64,000 nucleotides of DNA from Nitzschia sp. DOCU1 (Eukaryota > Bacillariophyta > Bacillariophyceae > Bacillariales > Bacillariaceae): contig OX595985.1 of the NCBI GenBank assembly GCA_951394045.1, forward strand, positions 2,418,001 to 2,482,000. Direction: 5' to 3'. The notes beneath the pieces were generated by a model, which saw only the letters and a program-made list of their open reading frames with translations, searched no databases and was not told the origin of the DNA. The stretch's first letter is position 1. Each line of letters begins with the position of its first letter. Both the position numbers and the translations under genes were made by a program. Shown in pieces: positions 1 through 10,320 of this stretch.

Positions 1-2900
1 ACGAATTCTCCTTGTCTTTGTCGGATTTGCAAGGAAACGTTGCACGGACGGAAACAACGACAGCACGCATCCATTTGCCTTTGATTTCCTCAGGCGCGGG
101 CATTGCAATGATGGTGCTCTTCGCGGTGGCCTCTTCGTGTACTTGGGGATTGTCTGCCGATGCGCTCTCGCCAGGGGCGACTTCACTTTGAAACACCGGA
201 AGTGCGCTCTGCTCTGCCGAAAACAAGGGAGAATTGTTCCAAAAAATTTGGGGTGGAGCGATCGTGAGTAGAAAACAGAATCCCCGCTTGGAGAAACCCA
301 AATTGGGGCATCGGCTCCGAACACGTCATGCTGCTTTTCGCACCAACTCGAGTCTGGCATTTGTTTCTCAAGCCACGATCGATTTAGGGGACCGTGGTTT
401 GGTGTGTTCACAAACTCGGGTACCACCAGACTCTTTTTATTCATCTTCGACGCTGCGTACGGGCTAGCCGCGCCCTGTTCCAAACCAAGCCTCTTGTTTC
501 TTCGTACTACATCCGCAATGACTCCCGATGCACTCTCTTTCACGTGCTCGGAGGCGACGTCCAATAGTTGCTTCTTTAGGGCAGGGATGAGATTTCCACA
601 TACGACCACAAGCTGAGAGTCCGGGCCGTTGTACAAGACGCAGTTATCCATGATTCCTTGAACATCGGTCAAAACAGCGTCGACTGTTGTGTAGTAGCAA
701 TTATCATATTTCTTGTTGAGATCGAGACGCCGCAAGATCCCATCAAAATGCATACCGATCGGGACGGCGCAATAGTAGCTCGGGGGTTCATCGAGACGCC
801 GCAGGATCCGATCAAAATGCATTCCGATCGAGACGGCGCAATAGAAGCTCGGGGCTACATCCTCACTTACTAAGCATTGAAAAGTACCAGATTCTGGCCG
901 ATTCTCGAGAAAACCATGAATGGCGAATCGTAGCTTCATCCGCAAAGAATTCTCAATCTGATAGACACTCCTTGTCATAGCCGTTGTCCCACAAGCGAAG
1001 AGACTTTTCATAGAAGTAGGACCTTTTGTCGGGCTTGAGCGTCCTACCCGATGTGTCAGAGTCTTTTCGATGGAACGATTCTCCTCGATTGCCTACCCCG
1101 TTGTAAAGAGGCAATGTACTGCGAATGAGATACAACAAGGTACAGCTACCTTCCACCTCTTTTGACGACACTTGTTCGGTTTCGTCCCGTATTCGTTCTG
1201 TGGAATACCATGTTAAAAAGTCGACAACTAGCGATGCATCCTCTGCTGGCAAGGAGAATGACGACGACTTGACGGCGGCATGGTTCCCAGCAGGAGTCGA
1301 GCTGGCAGCAGTGGAATGCCATGGAATGGTCAAGGCCTCTTCCATAGCTGCGGTCTCGCCCGTGGAAAGCCGCTCCAAAAGACCTGAACGTAGGGGAGCT
1401 TGTCATCCAGTCGAAAGGGGCCAAAAGATTCTCCAATCGAGGCGAATTCTCCAACCTTGCCCTTGCTTGAGTCCGAGCCACAAGCTATCGATTCCACCGC
1501 AGACAAGTCATGGTATTTGGATTAGGCTCAAGAAAAGGGTACAAGGAACGGAGTCTTTGGCCGGGAATGTCACAACTGAAAACTTTGGCGGCAGCGATAT
1601 GTCGTCTTCTTGTTTGACTCCTGTGGTCGCGTCCCATATGGGCGGCATTGCCGGAGTCAAAGGCCGCAGCATGATGCAAAGCTGCATGACAGGCTTTGCA
1701 TTTTGCCTGCTCTTGCCAGTTTTAGGCTGGTTACAAGGAATAACCCAAGTTCCATCCTTGTGGACCCTTTTGTGTTCCAGGTTGGGGTCGTACGGCAATT
1801 CAGCGTGAGTTCTTTCGACGCGACAACGAATAGGATAACGACCAAGATCATTATCGATGCCTTGAATCCATTCTTCGGTCCACCAAGAAGACGTTTCTGG
1901 GGCGGTGCTCGAAGCGCCTTGGTTCCCGCTGGTGCATTGTCTGCTGGGTTCGTAGTGGAAGATTCGTTGTCTGCAGACGGCGATTCGTCCACTGGGAATG
2001 AGGCATGAACCTTGTCCTCATCTCTATTGTCTAGAGTATCGTCCATACCCTCTTCTTGAGTTGGCGCGACTCCATCCTTTTGGCGACGTTCGCCAGTCGA
2101 TGTACAATCTTCTGCCGCTTCTTTGCCAAGAGATATATTCTTGTTTGTTTGTGGACCTCCACTTTGCCTGCTCTTCCTACCGGTTGCTTGCGTTTCCCCC
2201 AAAGTGAGAGCAACGCTTATATCGGATCGTCGTTGACTTGACTTGCGTGGCTTCGACCGACTGACCGCGTTCCGCCCTACTCACTTTCTGCGCCTTTTGC
2301 GGTAGGCTCCGGCCGCGTTTGCGGCTTGCTGTTGGTTTAGCAGAGGCCAATGTTGCTGTTTCGTCGTCTACCTCCTGCTGCTGCGAAAGAAGCTCACTCT
2401 TATTCATACCAGGAGCCACCACATTTTCCCCACTTCCCCAGTCGCTGAGCTCGTACCCACAAGGGCGTTCGAAAAAAGTTTCTCGTCTTGGTCCCCCAGC
2501 AGACATCGGGATACTTTTGCCAAAAGGTCTTGTGAGCGCCAGGATAATAGAGTACCAACTGCCCGACTTGTGGCGGAATCGGAATTCTGTCTTCGGGCGA
2601 CGGATTGTAGCAAGCATGCGATCTCGTTTATGGTGTTCCACAGCTTTGGCCATCCATTCTTGGGCCGCTTCGTTCGCGACTCTGAGCTCTCCGATTTCCT
2701 CGTCGCGTTCCCGCATATCTTCGACCTTATAGGGTCCACGGCCACTGCAAGGTGGTCTTCTGATTCTCGAATCAAAGCTTCATTGTTATAAATGTCTTCC
2801 TGACCTCGATGAAGAACATCTTCAATCCCCTTATGAGCCGCCTCGAGCTGCTGATTGACTGCGTCGTCAAAAGGCGTCGGTTTTCGTCGGTTTTCGCTTG
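1..2900 (-). pseudogene. Decayed bromodomain (BRWD-like) gene, runs off left edge
   Basis: The minus strand carries protein-like sequence scattered over several frames. From about 870 down to the window edge one frame stays open and contains a bromodomain C-terminal half: a PPSYYCAVPIGMHF segment, then TVDAVLTDVQGIMDNCVLYN with the conserved Asn-Cys-x-x-Tyr-Asn acetyl-lysine pocket, and a C-terminal helix. Upstream, another frame reads RLWDNGYDKECLSD, an in-frame TGA at 953-955, then EFFADEATIRHSW. It must lose one base near 866 to join the bromodomain frame. Further upstream (2180-2900) there is a helical stretch (NQQLEAAHKGIEDVLHRG), a PQVGQLVLYYPGAHKTF segment recalling the BRWD/PHIP module before the bromodomains, and basic low-complexity sequence, again in different frames. 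Introns could explain some frame changes, but the in-frame stop and the internal duplication favour a pseudogene. Near the edge a second frame (EEIKGKWMRAVVVSVRATF) also looks coding, so an intron near 190 is possible. The function would have been chromatin reading. Confidence 0.6.
721..858. repeat. 69-bp tandem duplication inside the bromodomain
   Basis: Copy 1 is 721-789 and copy 2 is 790-858, about 88% identical by eye. Being 23 codons long it keeps frame and doubles the segment ending in ILRRLD, the ZA-loop region of the bromodomain. A bromodomain cannot accept this easily, which supports decay of the host gene. Confidence 0.9.
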
Positions 2901-2915
2901 ACCTGTTGATGAAGA

Positions 2916-3454
2916 TCAGCGCAACATGGAAACATCGGGACGGGCGCGACGGAACCGCGACACATCGGAATCAAAGGGTGGCAAGGCCACGACTTCGGCT
3001 ACATCGTTAATCGCTGCCGGAAGCAAGGCCACTTCACTCGAATGATTGACCCTGAACCATCGCGAGGGACCGCGGCTTCGCCTACCGGCAGAAATGACTC
3101 GTGCCAAATGGTGCAATAAGACATCAACGGGATAGGGAAAACCGGTTACAGCCATGTTACAATCTCCAATCGTCTCGACTTTGAAAACCTGCATGGCGGA
3201 AAGGATTGGGTTAAGTATATCTGCAAAACGATCGAATCGCAGTGAAACTACGAGGGAAACACGCGAACAACCAAGTGAACTGAGACCATCGTTCGTCCCC
3301 ACGAGGTACAACCCGCAATATCGACGAACAAGCCTGTGAGGAGAGTACAAAGGAGAGCATTAACTGCAATGGCAAAGGCTCGTTTGTCGAATGAAATTAC
3401 GTAAGCACGCTGCAGTACAGTAGATAGAGTGAGTGCCGTTGGATCCGCGCGCAA
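2916..3454 (-). pseudogene. Class III nucleotide cyclase catalytic-domain remnant
   Basis: Two overlapping minus-strand frames carry the parts of an adenylyl/guanylyl cyclase domain in the right order. At about 3250-3330 one frame reads GLFVDIAGCTSW, matching the first metal-binding Asp motif of the family (usually FADIxGFT). At about 3130-3220 the other frame reads VFKVETIGDCNMAVTGFPYP, matching the second Asp motif (KxxTIGDxYMxxxGLP). The stretch between them is too short and out of frame. Phe to Cys in the first motif and Tyr to Asn in the second also suggest relaxed constraint. No transmembrane or receptor part remains. Confidence 0.75.
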
Positions 3455-3630
3455 ATAAGATCGGATACATGCACGTGATAAAATAAGACTGTCTGTATGC
3501 TAATAGACAAACTGGGTACCTATAAAGCTTTGTAACATTCCTTTCCATTCGACAACGACCATGGCGGTCGGAAAGTGAATGCCTTCGTTTATCATACTAC
3601 CGTTGCTAATATTGCGGTACTACTAAAAGT

Positions 3631-3948
3631 TAGCTGCTACCTAGGATCGAATCGATCGCCGCTGGAAATGGCCCGTAATTTGATTACGTTGGGGTGATGG
3701 GGCAAACTGGATAGAATCCGTGTTTCCAGATTCAAATTGAGAATTCCTTGAAAGAGAGAGTCCGGGTCGGCAATCAATTCATCTTTGAGCTGCTTAATGG
3801 CATATCTCGCATCTCCGGAATGGGGTCGCCGACAATGTGTAGCAATAAATTTGCGAGCGTCTGTCTGGTCAATGGGCGTTCGATGAGAGCCCAGCGCCTC
3901 GTCGCGTTGAAGAGTATATTTTCTGGTTCTGTAGTTGCATCCAAAATC
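3631..3948 (-). pseudogene. Ser/Thr protein kinase N-lobe fragment
   Basis: This 105-codon open stretch lacks a start codon, so simple ORF calling misses it. It reads DARYAIKQLKDEL (strand beta-3 with the VAIK-type lysine), then NLETRILSSLPHHPNVIKL (helix C with its Glu, followed by the HPNVIxL motif before strand beta-4). The glycine-rich loop and the whole C-lobe are absent, and the frame stops at 3631. It is bounded upstream by an in-frame TGA at 3949. It is an orphan kinase piece, or one surviving exon of a dead gene. Confidence 0.65.
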
Positions 3949-4129
3949 TCACTCCCACTATCGTCACCATTGCTACTCCTATGACTTGTAGCCAACGCCG
4001 TACCCCCACCCCCATGATCCGAGTTTGGCCGCTTCCAACTATTCCATCGTTGTAGAGCGGCTACAGATGCCCGCTGCCGAACACTGATTTCAGGAATCGA
4101 GGAACGGGGCTTGGACAAGAGGGGGTTCA

Positions 4130-4253
4130 CCAAGTTGAAACGATCTAACAAAGACTCCAGATCAGTCAAACGGAATGGCTTGGTAATATCATTCGTCGCT
4201 CCTGCAGCATCGGCAGACTTGAATTCCTCCAGAGCATGAGTTGACTTGCGCAT
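4130..4253 (-). pseudogene. Possible receiver-domain C-terminal fragment
   Basis: The minus-strand peptide AGATNDITKPFRLTDLESLL resembles the end of a response-regulator receiver domain, where the conserved Lys-Pro sits after strand beta-5 (usually GAxDYLxKPFxxxxL). The phosphoacceptor Asp and everything before it are missing. The frame continues as an unremarkable tail to 3774, overlapping the kinase fragment in another frame. The match is short, so the call is tentative. It could belong to the same dead hybrid kinase as 11305-12110. Confidence 0.35.
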
Positions 4254-4312
4254 AACACGTCACGGTCTTGAATAGTAGATAGATCGCCACATGCAAATTG
4301 TTCTTCAATCAT

Positions 4313-5675
4313 TCATTCTTCCATTCGGCTCTCTTGGTCGACAAAGGATACTTTTTGTCGATCAAACAAGATTGCTTGTCCATAGTATTCACCGTCATCT
4401 GTGTAGCAATTCCAGACCTATCATAACAGTGACATGATGTTTGTATCGATCAGTCGGTGTGCTGGTTAGTAGTGCCAATGCAAGTGCAGTGATTTCTATA
4501 GATTTTGAGCATTGACAGCACCACCAGTTAGTACGTACCACAGCATCCCGAATATAAAAACGTCGTCCATTTTTCAAAGATGCTCGATATCCTTGATAGT
4601 CTTCTAGAACGTTACCATGGTCTTGTTGCAATCGTTGCAAAATCATACTCCATGTTTCTTGATCCATACCAGGTGCCGCGACACGACAGGCTGGAATTTG
4701 CAATAAAGCCGCTCGTGACAATTCAAAGGCACTGCAAGCGGCAAAGTTGGCATAATTGTGAATGGGTCCATCCAAACCATTGACTGAGCCATGCGACAAA
4801 AGAGCAAATTGTAAATTCATGTGCACGGCATCGTCCCAATTTTCTTCTTCTGAAATTGCCATACGTTCCAACACGCCGCGCTGGGTAAACTTCATCAGAT
4901 TTTGATGGAGAATAGACAAGTGTTTGGATTGATCAAAATTGTTATTGCTCTCGTCCGCTGCCGACTTTTCCTTCAGTTGATCCACGTGGTAAAGGAACAC
5001 CCTGCGCCATGGTTCAATCTGCTGCAAATGCTTGGAAAAGTTGGCTCGATAGGTGCAGACCCCTTGATTGGCACGCTTGCACGATCCAATCAGCGTCTCA
5101 GCGGGTGGCATTGGAAATTCATTGGCGACACGGAAATTATAGAACGACTGAAACCAAAGAATCGGATGTCTCAGTCCAACAATAAACTTTGTTGTAGGAA
5201 AGTATTTGTTGTAGTTGGAGAGAGCGAGATCGATTTCCAAATCGCGTGGGCACTTGATGCCCATGATACGGTTTGGCTGGTACTGCCGATAGAGGGCCCG
5301 AATCAGCTTGACGTGTTGATTCCAGCCCAGCTCACATCGTTCGTCTGGAAATGTGAAAATAGCATCCGTGTACTGCTCCAAGTAGAACATCAACGTAGAA
5401 GTTCCAGTCTTTGGAAATCCAACAATCGAAAAGTCCATCAGCCAGCTGACATTTCCAGTAATATTCCAACCCTGCACCAAGGTATCCAGCGGTGGCTTTT
5501 CATCATGGGAAGAAGCAGCAGCCGGCAAATGATCGATTTTGAATGGAATGCTCGATGGCTGAGAAGAAAGAAATCGGCTGACTAGAGCAATGTAGGCTAG
5601 CAAAACGACCCCAAAGCATCCGATCACCGTCCTTCGTTTCGACGACGACGCAGTCTTTACCCTTCGCCGAGGCAT
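4313..5675 (-). CDS. Golgi-type sulfotransferase (type II membrane protein)
   Basis: Sulfotransferases move sulfate from PAPS to sugar or protein acceptors in the Golgi lumen. The start at 5675 gives a basic N-terminus and one hydrophobic anchor at about residues 15-34, the usual type II layout. The 5'-phosphosulfate loop IVGFPKTGTSTLMFYLEQY follows at about residues 83-101, and the 3'-phosphate motif FIVGLRHPILWFQSFYNFR at about 164-182. The uninterrupted frame ends at 4395 after a tail that does not look coding. Removing an intron at 4399-4534 (GTACTAAC...CTACACAG) joins RFYIRDAV to a more protein-like end and a stop at 4313. A donor at 4538 (GTACGT) is stronger but gives a poorer frame. 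It is the only apparently intact gene in this part of the window. The acceptor substrate cannot be told. Confidence 0.85.
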
Positions 5676-5876
5676 TTAGTGGTGTCCTCTATCTCATATG
5701 GCGTTCAAATCCACTGCCATCATTCATCATCTAGCAATAGAGAAGTAATCCACTCGGAGCAATGGCTGCCAAGCTATGCATATCATGAATCATCAGTCGC
5801 TCTCCTCACAATAGTTGCTGCCAAGCTCGCCTAACCGCGCGCCCGCTGCCGTGGTCAAAAGAGTCGAGTCGAGTCA
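5676..5876. other. Sulfotransferase upstream region
   Basis: This is intergenic sequence between the minus-strand sulfotransferase start and a weak plus-strand ORF. It repeats GCTGCCAAGCT at about 5765 and 5817. No clear promoter element was recognised. Confidence 0.4.
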
Positions 5877-6398
5877 ATGTGGTCAATGCAGGATGGGCCT
5901 GCGCGCATCCATATTCAACGTATTAGTGTCCTGATAAAAGATTTGGCGAAGCGTTCTTTGCCTCCGAGGAAAGGCATCGTGATTGGCGAAGCGAGCGTTT
6001 CTACGTCATCAAAAATGAAAGCAAGAGCGCATCTCGACGAAAAACCAATGACCCATGCAAAAATGCCTCTTCAATGCTTGCACAACGACAATGGTGGGAT
6101 AGTAAAAAGGGACGCAGCAATCAACATGTTTGAGAGAACGATGATGATGAAAAAGATAGCTAGGATGAAAAAGATAGCTAGCGTGGACTTGGATGGAGGC
6201 ACATACAATCGGCAACCGCGGAGTGTTTCACGATGGATGAATGTGGATGACTTTTCAGCGACCGTGGCGCCTCATCGTGGGAACTCCTTGCCTTGGAGGA
6301 AGGAAAGCCCAAGAAAAAAATCACTTTTTCACTCAATTGAGGTCACTTTTCTGCGAAAGGAGCACTCTGCGTCGCTCCTTTCTTCATCATCGTGGTGA
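5877..6398 (+). CDS. Hypothetical basic protein, doubtful
   Basis: An open frame of 173 codons, rich in Lys, Arg, Ser and Met, with no recognised domain, signal peptide or membrane segment. It contains a short direct repeat (MKKIARMKKIAS, from two 18-bp DNA copies at about 6150-6185). It lies divergent from the sulfotransferase. Neighbouring frames up to 6643 are also open in part and no splice pattern stands out. It may be non-coding. Confidence 0.22.
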   Translation: MWSMQDGPARIHIQRISVLIKDLAKRSLPPRKGIVIGEASVSTSSKMKARAHLDEKPMTHAKMPLQCLHNDNGGIVKRDAAINMFERTMMMKKIARMKKIASVDLDGGTYNRQPRSVSRWMNVDDFSATVAPHRGNSLPWRKESPRKKSLFHSIEVTFLRKEHSASLLSSSSW

Positions 6399-6708
6399 AC
6401 TTCATGATGATGACGATGACAGTTCTTCGGCAGCACCACCCTGCTGTTTGTCTCGCAGGAAAGTCAAGTCGGCACTGCATGAGTTGTGGAGATGACGTTC
6501 CTCTCTCCTATTTCTACATCTCTGTGACAATCATCTTTCGTCATACAACATTTTACTCTGCTGTGAACACAACTCTACTGCGGCGATCGCCCATGAATAT
6601 GATGGTGCGGCTCAGCTGTAGCGAGACAAAAGCCTTCATTTGAGAAACCCACGGTGAAGGCCTGGCCTTGGGCTGCCCTGGGACTCAACTCGCGGAAGGA
6701 AGCCAATA

Positions 6709-7092
6709 TTGGGGGTGTACGTGGACTCAGTTTTGCCAATGGAGAGCGCCCTCCAGATTCGGTTGAACCACGACACTAGCTCCCTGAGGCAAACGGAGCC
6801 GAAGCAGACCCTGGAAGAAAGAGATGAAATGTTTGATTGTTGTGTTGGTGTTGGTGTTGGCGGAGGAATGATTGCATGTATTTGGTTTCGTTGTGGTAAG
6901 TCTGGCTGAGTCTAGAGTGGGCATCGTCTGGCGACGGTGCCGTTTGATCATATTTCCCCGCTTATTACTTTGTTCTTTCCTCCTTTTGCAGGCGTCTGGC
7001 GTTGTTCTACAATACCAACTTTTTCCAGAGCAACGATCCTGGTCCCTGATCTGGACCCCGATTCCAATTCTCCCCCCACACAAACAGCCTGA
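6709..7092 (+). CDS. Hypothetical small protein with one predicted intron
   Basis: Exon 1 (6709-6895) opens with ATG and ends at a consensus donor GTAAGT. A pyrimidine-rich acceptor CCTCCTTTTGCAG ends the intron at 6991 (96 bp). Splicing keeps frame and ends at a TGA at 7090-7092, giving about 95 residues. No family is recognised. The splice signals are the best evidence of a transcribed gene here; they could also mark an untranslated leader intron of a transcript running into the next 130 bp. Confidence 0.3.
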
Positions 7093-7456
7093 TCAACGCA
7101 ACCGGTTTGTGGTTCCGGTTTTAAAACGTCCTCCACTCGCGTACGTGTCTCGTCGCGGAGAGTTTAAGTGTAACCTGTGCTGGTGCGTGGAGAATTGGAA
7201 TGGGCTCTATGCCGTCGAGTGAAGCGGATTGTTGTCTCTACCGGGTGGAGCAGCTGTGGCCCACCCCCTCCGAAATCGAACTGCTTTGACGTAGCGGTGG
7301 GGCTCAGTAACTTTTTGTGTGAGAACACAAAAACGAAGCCAAAAGTTCGATGAATAGATACCGGTAGAGGAGTAGCTAGCTAGGTTGCATCGTTTCTCGC
7401 ACGATACATAACATATTATTGCTCCGAACAAAATACGTTCTAGTCCTACTATTATT

Positions 7457-7585
7457 TCAAATCGGTTCTTGGCGACGCTTCCGTTTTGCTTCCGTTTTGC
7501 GTATCATATTTTTCTTCGCAAACAGTGGTCCCGCACTCTTGTGCTTGAATTGGTGATGATCACTCTCGTCGTCTTCAGCAGGCAT
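7457..7585 (-). pseudogene. Orphan ABCA-like N-terminal fragment
   Basis: A 42-codon minus-strand ORF starts 8 bp beyond the end of the ABCA fragment. It begins MPAEDDESDHHQF and contains SAGPLFAKKNMIRK. Its first 39 bp occur again at the 5' end of the ABCA fragment (10280-10318). The sequence resembles a cytosolic leader running into the first membrane helix of an ABCA protein, but the frame stops at 7457. It is probably a displaced copy of the gene's start. Confidence 0.35.
7545..7583. repeat. 39-bp dispersed direct repeat, copy 1
   Basis: The 39 bp are identical to 10280-10318 and in the same orientation. The two copies bracket the ABCA fragment, one just past its 3' end and one at its 5' end. 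This fits a rearrangement by tandem duplication or recombination between two ABCA paralogues. Confidence 0.9.
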
Positions 7586-8145
7586 TATCAAATTAATGGT
7601 CGTTTGTGCCTAATTTGAGTTTCTCCGCTTCGGCAGCATGCATGTTGAAGACTTGTTCCAAAGAGGTCTGACTGACTCCATAGTCATCCAAAAGGAGACG
7701 TTCCTTGTTCGCTTCCAAACTGGCAAAGATACTCGAAATCTTCACACCCTCCGAGTTGACTTCGTATAGGACCTTGGTATCCTGGCGCTCCCGGAAAATA
7801 TTGGAGGCATACGAAGTTACGATGTACTCCGCAATCTTTCGGATCCTCAACTCTACGGTCGCAAAGGCGGCGAGTTCGGCAAGGGTTACTCCCGTCGGTG
7901 AAGTCGCACTCTTGTGAATATTGTAACCAATGGGATTCTGGTCGTTGATGACAGAAGATAGGTAGGTATCACCCGTCAATTCCTGCAGGGCCGCAACCGT
8001 CTGATCCAGATTGAAGAAAATGTCTTCCGTCTCTGGCACGACGCCCCCTTCTTCTGCTGTTTGCGCCCCGGAGCTATTCAAACGCCCTTGACCGAGCTTC
8101 GAAACTACCTCGACATAGTCAGGATCCGACCGTTCCACGAGCTTG

Positions 8146-8509
8146 CACTTCATCTCTATCTGGTATCCTTTGCCGAATTTGTTCTTGAGATGCTGTGCCG
8201 ATCCCAGAGCCCGGAGCCGCCCATTGGCCATGATGCCGATTCGAGGACACAAGGCCTCGCATTCTTCCATGCTGTGCGTCGTCAAAATGATGCTGGTGCG
8301 TTCTTCAGGAGCGACGTTTCTCCCGGCAACCATGTTGCCACTTCATCTCTATCTGGTATCCTTTGCCGAATTTGTTCTTGAGATGCTGTGCCGATCCCAG
8401 AGCCCGGAGCCGCCCATTGGCCATGATGCCGATTCGAGGACACAAGGCCTCGCAAAAATGATGCTGGTGCGTTCTTCAGGAGCGACGTTTCTCCCGGCAA
8501 CCATGTTGC
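8146..8509. repeat. Tandem duplication in the ABCA ATPase domain
   Basis: Copy 1 is 8146-8338 (193 bp) and copy 2 is 8339-8509 (171 bp). The copies abut directly. They match throughout except that copy 2 lacks 22 bp, which removes the H-loop codons and shifts the frame. On the coding (minus) strand the damaged copy is read first. The net gain of 171 bp is a multiple of three, so frame would be regained afterwards, but a stop at 8349-8351 comes first. Confidence 0.97.
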
Positions 8510-10279
8510 TTACCATTTCCCAAATCTCGCGTCGAGCCACGGGGTCCACTCCGGTCGAGCACTCATCCAAAAAGACGATTTGAGGATCACCAATGGTAGC
8601 ACATGCAAGACTCAAACGACGCTTCATTCCTCCACTGTAGTTTGCGGCCAAGCAATCGCTGTCGGATTCCGAAAGACCTACTTGGGCAAGCTTGGCAGAA
8701 GTCGCCTCCTTGACGAATTCCCTGGGAATCCCCTTGATCGTAGCGTAAAGCTCGACATGCTCTCTCCCGGTCATGTTGGCAACGTGCGCATCGAACTGAG
8801 GACAGTATCCGACCCGACGACGGGTCTTTTCAGGCTCCCTTGATACGCTGTAGCCCGCCAGGGTCGCGTCGCCAGAAGTGGCGGGAAACTCGGGGGTCAG
8901 CATCTGCATAGTCGTCGTCTTTCCACTGCAAACACGAACGCAAGATTGTAAAGGGTGAGAGACAGAGACTCATGGTGCCTGGAGCCAAAACCGAGACTTC
9001 AAAACTTACGCCCCGTTCACGCCCAGTAAGCCAAAAACTTGGCCAGGCGGGATACCCAGAGATAAATTATTGACTGCCTTCTTTCCGTTGTCGTACGTCT
9101 TTGACAATTTGTCGCACACAATAATGTCGTTATTGGCGCCGCCGCTGCCAACACGCTCCTCCTCCGCCAATACGTCGCTGTCCTCAGCTAGTTCCGTCGT
9201 GATGTCACGATCCGACGATTTCGGATTTCGGCCACGAGCACGTCAGGCACCAAGTGAACTTCTTCCAGGCCGAAACAATACTTGGATTAGTGCTCCAGAT
9301 ATCGATCTGGATAGCAAGAATGACGTAAACCACCGACTCCCACCCCAAAAAGACCACGTCGTACAGCAACACTTCCTTGCTCCAAACGGTCGTCAAGCCG
9401 GGGTACAAGAACTTCACAAAGTCGATGTTGAGAGCAAAGTAGAGAGCGTGTCCGAGGCAGAAGCAAGGATGGAAGCGCAGAATCCAAGACAGGATGTTGG
9501 CAATATCCACCAGATTTTGCTTGGGTTCGTATGGGTCTCCCCCGATCAAGGTGAGAATAATGACTGTGACCGGCCCGCCCATTCCGATCAAAAATCCAGA
9601 GATAATCGAGATGACGTTACAGAGGGCCGGCGATTTGAAGAGATAGGTCAGGCAGTATGTGTATCCAGCGGCAGCGGGCCCGTAAAGAACCATGGCAGAA
9701 ATCACCCCGCCAAGGACTCCAAACTCGGTCGTCGTGAAAGCATCAACCTTGAAGATGAAAAACATCGCCACGACGATCCAAAGAGGAAACTGGTAGTTGA
9801 CAATGTCCCATAGGTACGTCGAAACCCAATATCCCGAAGGCTTGACTCCCGTCACAGTCTGCAAGTGCTTGGCCTTGGATTCGCGTTCCGCCACGATGAA
9901 TGTTCCAAAGCTTCCGGCAATAAATGGGAAACTCAAAACTAGCAAAAACCATGCCGTGAAGGCATCTTCCGTCTTTGCGATGGATTTCTCAAAGTCGGTA
10001 AGCGGCAACGGGTGGATAGTGGTTTGGATTGTGAAGTCGTCCGTACCCAAAGCAGCTCGTGCGATACCCTCGGTAGCCAAGGACATGTAGGTCGGTGTGA
10101 CGTGCAATGCCGTAAAGTTGTATTGAATGAGATAGCCCAACCCAGTATAAGCTGGGCAGTCACTCGCATTGTGCAACAAAGTCTGGCCAAACGATTCTGC
10201 GAGCTCGCCAACGCTAGTACAATTTGCGAGCACGATTTCGTCGAACGAGCTACCATCCCCAAGGATGCTTGTAGAATCG

Positions 10280-10318
10280 TTGAATTGGTGATGATCACTC
10301 TCGTCGTCTTCAGCAGGC
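10280..10318. repeat. 39-bp dispersed direct repeat, copy 2
   Basis: Identical partner of 7545-7583. It encodes the same acidic peptide (PAEDDESDHHQF) in the open frame of the ABCA fragment. Confidence 0.9.
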
Positions 10319-10320
10319 TC

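Larger units (their letters stand above)
7593..10320 (-). pseudogene. ABCA-type ABC transporter, C-terminal half, disrupted
   Basis: ABCA proteins move lipids across membranes using two membrane domains and two ATPase domains; only the second pair is left. From 10320 down come an extracellular loop region, then several membrane helices (about 9960-9290, including FTAWFLLVLSFPFIAG), then the ATPase domain. Its Walker A, GVNGAGKTTT, is completed across an 84-bp intron (8926-9009, GTAAGT...TTTGCAG). The signature YSGGMKRRLS, Walker B IVFLDECSTGVDP and H-loop [12 protein letters not shown] follow. A frame change near 9200-9270 can be read as a 62-bp intron (GTGCCT...GACAG), with a weak donor. A tandem duplication at 8146-8509 puts a stop (8349-8351) before the H-loop. 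The reading frame has no start: an in-frame TGA lies just upstream of 10320. With half the protein missing and a premature stop, this is a pseudogene unless the assembly is wrong. Confidence 0.85.

Noticed and set aside
1146..1481. Minus-strand ORF of 111 codons
   Set aside because: It overlaps a better coding-like frame of the dead bromodomain gene and has no motif.
8339..8520. The extra ABCA copy as an intron
   Set aside because: The GTAAGC at the start could be a donor, but none of the AG acceptors near the copy border restores frame without a stop.
9070..9813. Plus-strand ORF of 247 codons
   Set aside because: It is antisense to the membrane and ATPase region of the ABCA fragment, which has clear family motifs on the minus strand.
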